The notes under the pieces are model-generated. The model was not told where the DNA came from. It saw only the letters and a list, made by a program, of their open reading frames with translations, and searched no databases. From Anoplopoma fimbria (lineage: Eukaryota; Chordata; Actinopteri; Perciformes; Anoplopomatidae): a stretch of 64,000 nt of DNA. This document shows positions 56,942 through 64,000 of the stretch, in pieces. Made by a program: the position numbers and the translations under genes. Position 1 is the stretch's first letter; every line of letters begins with the position of its first letter. The DNA lies in contig NC_072460.1 in assembly GCF_027596085.1 (NCBI RefSeq), forward strand, positions 14,450,326 through 14,514,325, written 5' to 3'.

Positions 56942-57879
56942 CATATATATTTATTATTTATTTTAATATTTATATCTGTCTACATGTCTTTATGTTGGAT
57001 ACTGAAACACACACACACGCCTTAGCCCCAAGGATACAAGTGAAGTAACTTATTATGCACTTATTCGGATTATGCTTATTTGGGAATGCACAGTATGAAG
57101 GAGGATGAGCCACTGGCTAGTCATAACAGACTGGTCGTTGAGCAGAAATGAATATGGAGTCATTCTTCTTACAGTTGTTTTAGCCAGACAGGATCACAAA
57201 AAAGGACTTTACAAAAATGTTTTGCTACCTCTGCTTTCAAACAATCTGCTTTATCCGTCATCAAGTTATGTTTTAGTTAAAACTCGAGGATTAATGTTGT
57301 GTCAGGAGGAGTTTTGGGGAGGATGACGCTGTAGGAAGCCATTTCTCTCAGCTGGATAAAGCCTGTGCATCAAACTCCACACAAAATGAATTAATATAAA
57401 GCCCCGCTGCAGGTCGCATACACACAAACACAAACGCAGTCGTTCTGGAAAGTAGCCACTCAATCTCTTCCACCATAACTCTGCTCACACGCTGAACATG
57501 GCATGCTGCTAACAGACAGAGGATGGGCCTGGGAGGTCCCAAGCAGACAGGTGGTTGACATCAGCTAGAGGGGGAAGAGAGGGAGGGAGGGTAGGGAAGG
57601 GGAGGGAGAAATGGACTGAGGGAGACAGAGAGGCAGAGAGACACAGAAGCAGAGAGGAAGAGATGACAGAACGATGTTCAGACCACACAGAATAGAAAAA
57701 GGCAGAGGGCTCAAGTCTTCAGTGAGAGGGGTGAGACTGTAATCAAACAAATGCTAGAGGTGACGACAAGATTGCATTTTTTCACACTGCAGAGGATTCA
57801 GTACTGGAGTGGATTGCACTAGTCTGTTTTGTTTGATTAAATAGAGAAAGAAGCTTTAGACCCAAAGCGGATTCAGCAA
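56939..57879. other. Non-coding, no gene seen
   Basis: Includes a GA/GGA-rich patch at 57568-57665 responsible for a proline/serine/leucine-rich frame on the other strand. No gene is supported. Confidence 0.4.
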
Positions 57880-58175
57880 TGGTAGCATGCTCAACATGAC
57901 AATGCTAACATGCTGATTTTAAGCAGATATGTTTAACCTGTTAGCGCTAAGATAAAAAAGATAAAGTACAGCAGAGGCCAATGGAAATGGATTTTTATTT
58001 TGCTGGTATTTGGTTATAAACTTAAGCATAAAGATATTTAACATAAGTGATAATTCTTACTCTGAAGACCATACATGTCTGCACAAAATGTAATTGCAAA
58101 TCCAACCAATAGATGTTGAGATATTGTAGTCGCAACCAACCAACACTGCTGTTCACTGAGCCAAGCTGCTAGCAT
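57880..58175 (-). repeat. Dispersed repeat B, copy 3 (reverse)
   Basis: Diverged reverse-orientation copy with GTAGCATGCTCAACATGACAATGCTAACATGCTGATTTTAAGCAG, CCAACCAATAGATGTTGAGATATTGTAG and GCTGCTAGCATGGCT. The arrangement matches copy 1 at 10745-11205. Confidence 0.55.
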
Positions 58176-61091
58176 GGCTTAAATATAACGGCAAAATCAG
58201 GATTTGAGGTTACTGCAAAGAGGCCGATAGTTATGCATGATAGCTCTTTAGGGCCACATGGCAGCATGATGTAGTTGAGGTCTTTACCTATTTTACTTTA
58301 GTATCCTGGAGTGAGATACTTATTTTCTACATGCTTCAGGAGGTGCCGCGCTGGCTGGCGGACTCTTCACCCCAAACAATCTGGCCAAAAGAAAATTGAA
58401 TTAAATTGAACAAATCAAATCCATGTTAAACCAATTTAAAGTGAAAGGCAAAGCTCAAGATTAGCCTGCAGCGAGCACATTTTTTACTATTCATCTCAAA
58501 TACAGTCAGATTTAGCTTTAAATTTAGCTCATTCTCGTCATAGAACTTCTCTCAATGTTTAGCACTCCTCCCCGGCTACCCTTCAGATGTGGAGAATATT
58601 CATATGCTTATTGTGTATCGCATTCTTTCACTAAGAGAATAGTAATACTGTAGATGCATATCTTAATGTCTGACGCATCATATACCCAACATGTGTCTAT
58701 GGGCCAACACCCATGCTCAACACGCAGCACAAGTGAGGCGTAATGGAAAAACTCGGGTGTCTGAGTGAGTACATCTGTCTATTTACGCCCACGTTTCACT
58801 TTATGTTCTGCAGCAAATTTACCTGGGTGACTCACAATCGCTTTGTTTTGCTGTTGTGACGCCATGCACTCAAAGTGTCACATGCAAATCTATATGCTCA
58901 ATTTCGTCGAGGTTATGAGCCGTGAATGATGCATTCGGGCAGATATCAGACCGTAAGATGAGTCAAATATAACTCAAAGATAATGAATTGAATGACTCAC
59001 TCCAACATTATTCAGTGATCCTTATCAGACACACAACTGAGATTTATTTCACCTGATCAGTGTTAGCGATTTCAATCACATGCATGCTGAAGTGCTCTAG
59101 GGGTGGATTATTATGAACATGAGTGAACCTCTGCTTTGACAACATACTGTAGATGCTTTTGAAGTTCTGCTTCAGTGGAGGCCCTGGGAGAAAATGAGCA
59201 AGAGCACCTCTGTGACAGATGGTTTCCTGCCTGCTGGAGCTGAAAGGGAAGAAATGTTGTCTGTTAAAGTTATTGGGAGTAAAGACACAGCAATGAAACT
59301 CCATGTGTCTCTTTCTCTTCAACTCCCCGTAGCCTTAATTCCTCCCTCCTTCCCTGTCCTTGAACTCCCACGTGTCTCCTTTTTTGCCCCTCTACAACCT
59401 TGTACTTCCATGCTCTGATTATTTGTATCACATCTTTATTTGCCTAATTCCCAAGACATCTCATTGCCCATCTGTACCCCACCCTCCATTACTTGTTGCC
59501 TCTCCCAATCCCTTGATGTCTCTGATTCCTTCCTCTCCATCCCCTCTATCCACATCTCTCTCCATGGCCAGACAGGCATTCCTGCCTCTGGTCCTCCTCG
59601 TCTCAGTGCTCCACTGTGAGATGTTAGATTCTCCCCAGGAAGGGGGAGTTATTACCACGACCATGCCAAAAGATTAACCACTTGTCATGAGAAGATTGTT
59701 GAATGTCAAGGTCATAAAAACCACGGGTCTGGAAAACATGTTTATCATTGTGTTCATCCTGCCTTCAAGGCGTGGCCTCCCACGTCTGCTGGTCCAGCAC
59801 AGGGAGAGGGTGGGTTGACTGGGGATAGGCCTGATTTTAGGGAGGGGGGGGTGAAGACCTTTTTCTGGCTGCGGTTTTCCCCTATTGCCAAATGAAGAAC
59901 CTCATGCCTGGAGTTCTGCTGGGGTCAAAGATATCAGAGTCAATTATCTAAAATACATTTTACAGCATTTTACCACTGAAATTCATTGTTTGTGAGGAAC
60001 TTTTTAAAGTAGAATTAAGAATGACAGCATTTGTGTCAGACACAAAGTTCAAAGTTCACATTATTGCAGAAAAACGCCTTCTCCATATCTATGTACGTGG
60101 TGTGCTGCGATGGCTCCAAAAGTAAAAAGATTTGACTTTGCCCCGAGTTGTGCCGATCTTTGTGGGCAAAGCCAATCATTGTTGACCACTGCTTGGACTG
60201 AAAGATTGCCGAAAAACTTTCTGAATTTCCAGAACTGTACAATGAAAAAGATCTCATATCTAAACCAAACAAAATACAATTTTGGCTGGCAAAATATTTG
60301 TTACAAATACACGGTTTGAGCCACTGAAACAGAGCAATCAACTGCTAGCAACATAAACATTGTAGCATCAATTAGTACAGCTGGGAGTGCTGACCAACAT
60401 GAAACACAAAGCGGTAATCCCTTAATTTTCCGCTGCAATTTGAATACGCCTTGTGATATAAATTCACAATACTTCAAGCCAATTGCATCACCATTGCTAG
60501 AGGAAAGGACTCAATCATTGAACCTTTTAACTAAATACATTTTAATAATTTTCTATGCAAGCACACCATATTTCCCACCTGTTCATGAACATCTACAGAA
60601 ACATCTGTATTACATATCGGGCATTTTTTTTTTCTGGGAACGAGCTAGAAACCATATTATTAAACAAAACTAAACAATAAACAATGATATTCCTCTGTGT
60701 ACAAAGCGCTGCATTGTTTCAGTTTAAATATATGTGCTACTCATCCCTTTCTTCCAAATGCAATTATTGCTGAAATTTGCTCTCAGCTAAAATGTTGTTT
60801 ACTTTGGATTCCATTCACAAACACCACAAGGATTCAATCTTTCTATTATGATGAATCACTGTTAGACTTACTGTAGGACAATGTGTGACAACAGGGAAAA
60901 TGATGGGGTTACATTGTAGTCATGTCTCTGCTTTGTCTCAGGGTTACCCTTGCAAATAAAATAAAAAAAACACTGGAAAGAATACGGTGCCAAGAGCAGA
61001 CTTCAAAGTTTTACCACATGTAGCACTAATGCATATCTGAAGACGTGCAACGTCTCCGCTGAAAAGCAGATAAAGCCCAGAAAGATACAGT
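58176..61091. other. Non-coding; one small ORF of note
   Basis: Mostly unique. A 37-codon frame at 59564-59677 begins with a signal-peptide-like MARQAFLPLVLLVSVLHC but lies in CT-rich sequence. A TTTATT at about 59432 could serve as a distant minus-strand AATAAA for the candidate exon at 61092-61194. Degenerate G-runs occur near 59842-59850. Confidence 0.35.
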
Positions 61092-61194
61092 TTATGCCAA
61101 ACTTAAAGCCTGTGGTTCCTGCAACTGGGTTTCAGTATCTTGGACAGGAATAGGATTCTTGTCAATGTTGAACTTCCTCTGAGCCTTGCTATAT
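61092..61194 (-). CDS. Candidate 3'-terminal coding exon, unknown gene
   Basis: On the minus strand CTTAATGTCTTGCTTTCTCTTAG forms a good branchpoint, pyrimidine tract and acceptor (AG at 61196-61195). One base then completes a split codon and 33 codons follow, YSKAQRKFNIDKNPIPVQDT then ETQLQEPQALSLA, ending TAA at 61094-61092. The composition (basic start, acidic/Gln-rich end) resembles a cytoplasmic tail of a membrane protein, but I cannot name the family. A donor GCAAG/GTAAAC at 63919/63918 on the same strand would join in the right phase (last two bases AG plus A gives Arg). A second frame is also open over most of this short stretch, so coding status is uncertain. Confidence 0.35.
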
Positions 61195-62697
61195 CTAAGA
61201 GAAAGCAAGACATTAAGAGTGTATGGTGAGTTAGAATTCACATACATAATGCATGTTATTGTACCAATTCAGAAGGCATATAATATTAACCTTTCCCCTA
61301 TTGACTTAATACCTTGACAGTGTGCATTAGTAAAAGTGGAGCCATATGCAGCCACAAGTCCAACAGTTTGAATTATGCCATTTCCAAAACAAATCCTTCT
61401 ATGCTAATGAAATCTTTTTGTTTTTTGGCATGTCTTTAGAAAAATTTTACAGCTTCTGTAGCAGTAGCAAATAATTTGTAGCCCACAACCAAAAAAGAAA
61501 AAAACACTCACACACAACATTGGATCGAGACGGCGAGGTTCGAAGACTTGGGTGGAGTTCAAATCCCCACTGACACGGTCTATGGATATGATCGGAAAAT
61601 GGTTGTGTCATTTTCCCAAAACACAAGGAAATGATAGAGAGAATCCACAAGAGCAGTGCTCTGCACCTGCACACATGCTCTTGCACAGTGTTGAAATCTG
61701 TTAGGCCTATTGCTAGACACAGAAATGACCAATGTATCCAGGAAGTTATCTCTGGACGAACATTAGGTCAGATTCCAGGAGCAGAAAAGGGGAGCCTGGA
61801 TAAATGAGAGACAGACTCACACAAAGTTAGAGAACCAGCGAAAGTCACAAAACAGCAGGATAAAGACAATAAATCATTGCAAGTCTGTTCTTTGTAATTT
61901 CCACACCTTGGCTCCCTGCTTCCCTGTTATTGCCAACATGCCCTGGACACAGATACACACATTTTACATACATACATAAATACATACATCAGTATCAGCC
62001 AGCTAAGTTGAATATAAGGTCAGTCTTTTCAAAGATACTTGTTCTTATAGAAAGTTGGAAAGACATTTTACCTGTTTGTTAAACACGCCAGGCATATTTT
62101 ATTGCAGCACCCAGTAAAACCATCAAGCAAATACAAGCTGATGTCCAAAATTGCCCATGTGTTCTTTTTTCTATTTTGTAGCCGTTGGTTAGTTCATACT
62201 ATAACAGTTTGTACAGTAAATGTTCTTTTATTCGGCATATCTTGCATTATTTGTCATCGCACTGCAGAGTCAAGTGCTTTAACAGGTTATGTGTGCCTGT
62301 CACTCTCTTCCTGTGTCCTGAGGCCAGAGCAGCAGAGTTCTACTGTTTGAAGTATCCCTGATGGACAACAGTTGCCTTGGTTCTCACAGAAAATGTATTT
62401 TAAACATGAAGACGAGAGGAAAGGACAGGGCAGAGGCTGATCTTCGTCTCTGCTACTCACATTACAGCTATCACATTTCTTATGTCTTACGCTGTTCACT
62501 TTTTGTATATTTTTTCCACCAGCTAACAGGCTCTTTTACCTGTATCCACAGTATTATCTACCATGTTTTGATGTGATATAGAACAATTAGTTGTCACCAT
62601 CCTCACTTAAAGCCACAATCAGTTGCACCATGGCAAATTGGAAATACTCGTTAAACTGAGTGAAGTTGGAGTTTAGGAAATATAAGAATAATCCATA
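61195..62697. other. Non-coding or intronic, no further exon seen
   Basis: If the terminal exon at 61092-61194 is real, this would be intron. It contains tRNA-like phrases (GGTTCGAAGAC, GTTCAAATCCCC) at 61540-61570 without a foldable cloverleaf, and a CATACATA-type patch at 61965-61990. Confidence 0.35.
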
Positions 62698-63077
62698 TAT
62701 TGTGTATAAGAAGTGGACGTACCAGTGAACAGAAGTTACCATATTTGGACTGCAGAGGAGTTACGTAGAGACGCTGTATACATCTATGGTAGTGTCAGCG
62801 ACCTTTCAATCACAGTAAGCCTGCCCTAAAGCATACTCAGCTTTATGGTCTATTTTACTCTAAATGAGACCATAATTTACTAAATGAACATCATGCTGTA
62901 TTGAAGATGACTTGAAACTAGCAATTCAGACCATAAACTTATGTTTACAGAGAAGTAGGGTCATTTTCTCATAGACTTCCATACTATCACTACTTTTTGC
63001 AACCAGAGGAGTCACTGCTGGCCAGTAGAGAGAATGCAAGTTTTAAGACACTTCCACGTAAGCTTAACTTGTCAGAA
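62698..63077 (+). repeat. Dispersed repeat A, copy 2
   Basis: Second copy of the element at 8862-9278, same orientation. Aligned blocks include TATAAGAAGTGGACGTA, ACGCTGTATAC, TAAGCCTGCCCTAAAGCA, AATGAACATCATGCT, TTGAAACTAG and CTTGTCAGAA. It has an extra ~40-bp segment after AAAGCATA ending in a second ACCATAATTTACT, and lacks the adjacent module found at 9380-9535. Confidence 0.75.
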
Positions 63078-64000
63078 GTGGAATAATCAGGCGTCGTTGG
63101 TTTCACTTTCCTAATTTGACTGCTGTGTATTTGCTTTAAAAAGTGCAATTATGTTAAAATGATTTTTTAACCACAGAATGGCATTTAATGAAATTTAACT
63201 GGTTCTTCAAATGGTTACGTAATGGCTGCGTGACATCAAATTAAGCAGAATTATGAGCACTATCTGGATATTTACAGATTTTCTGGGAAAAGAATAATTA
63301 TTTTAAACATACGAGACCTTTAAAGTGTTTCAAAGAATAGCCTGCCTCCCTGATAGCTTCTCAAGAGTAACTTCATTGCACTTTGAACAGACGCTGTATG
63401 ACATCATTTTGCATGACAAAAACTTGATTCATGGCTGTTTTTTGGCTGTTGCATTAGTTTCATGAGTTGGCTTGTCTAAACTGTGACCAGCAGATTGTTT
63501 CTCAATAGATAACAAGCTTCACTTACATTGAATGAAACAGTGGCTAGATGACAAATGGAGGGAAATTGCAATTATGAATGTGGCTCTAATATAAAAAGGA
63601 ATCTGATGCACATGCGAGTTCTGTTGCATCCCTCAATTTTAACTCAACGGTTTCATTTGAAGTGAAACAATTCTCCAAGCGTAAGAGTTACTTGGTCGTA
63701 AAAGACCGATCCTTATAAGTCGCTGACATTTTTTAAGCATTGATTAACGAGTTTAAACACCATTTATTTAGAGGAAATGAATATATCTTCGAACATTTGG
63801 ATGCGTGTGAGAAAAGAGAGCAAGTTGACCTGGCAGTGGTCCCTCTTTGATAATTATTTCCAGTGGATGACAGCAGGAGGAACTGCACTTCACTGACTTG
63901 ATGAGAGACAGTGTTTACCTTGCTCTGTTTTCCCCTCCATCACCTTTCTCTCCATCTCCGCAGCTGTCAGTCTCTCTTTCTCACCCCCTCATAATCTGAT
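63078..64000. other. Non-coding end of window, possible partial exon
   Basis: AT-rich until about 63890, then CT-rich to the end. On the minus strand a stretch ending at 63919 is open back to a TGA near the window edge and abuts a GTAAAC donor. On the plus strand the same sequence looks like a pyrimidine tract plus CAG acceptor at 63963. The two readings exclude each other and neither is secure. Confidence 0.25.

Noticed and set aside
61520..61575. tRNA B-box-like phrases GGTTCGAAGAC and GTTCAAATCCCC suggesting a tRNA or tRNA-derived SINE
   Set aside because: No A box at the right distance and no cloverleaf could be folded.

Overview
This is vertebrate nuclear DNA, most likely from a ray-finned (teleost) fish. 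Three things point that way: an intronless Kv1-type potassium channel frame, a very high density of long (CA)n/(TG)n microsatellites, and several interspersed repeats whose core phrases I know from teleost genomes. There are no bacterial-style operons, CRISPR arrays, phage genes or intact transposase genes. Species, chromosome and database matches cannot be determined from the sequence alone.

The one gene I can name with confidence is kcna3 (Kv1.3), on the minus strand at 4159-5754. It is a complete single-exon channel of 531 codons with T1 domain, S1-S6, TVGYGD filter, PVP hinge and a C-terminal FTDV motif. A plausible core promoter lies on the same strand: TATA-like palindrome at 5913-5920, GC box at 5933-5938 and inverted CCAAT at 5977-5981. 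The first in-frame ATG has a poor context. The second, at 5736, begins the N-terminal extension seen in long mammalian Kv1.3, and a third at 5631 matches the short-form start. Downstream are a (CTTT)n tract, a possible ATTAAA poly(A) signal and a cluster of four RFX X-box-like motifs at 3248-3320.

The remaining ~58 kb on the 5' side of kcna3 holds no gene I can name. It is gene-poor, repeat-punctuated sequence: at least a dozen long CA/TG arrays, (GA)n, (CT)n and (AT)n tracts, two minisatellites, and dispersed repeats near 8.9, 10.8, 23.7, 25.5, 40.5, 57.9 and 62.8 kb. A handful of short open stretches follow good-looking splice acceptors (minus strand 1179-1340, 18897-19058 and 61092-61194; plus strand 20930-20992 and 33108-33177). 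They are listed as low-confidence candidate terminal exons and need transcript or conservation evidence.

The strongest unexplained structures are rearrangement footprints, not genes. A 114-bp segment at 49514-49627 is repeated with one mismatch at 52485-52598, where the copy is sandwiched between two perfect 67-bp direct repeats. A perfect 19-bp-arm hairpin lies at 54918-54962, a perfect 20-bp palindrome at 50031-50050, and a (TG)n array and a (CA)n array face each other as a large potential foldback at 13763-14109. I did not find a convincing new multi-gene system.
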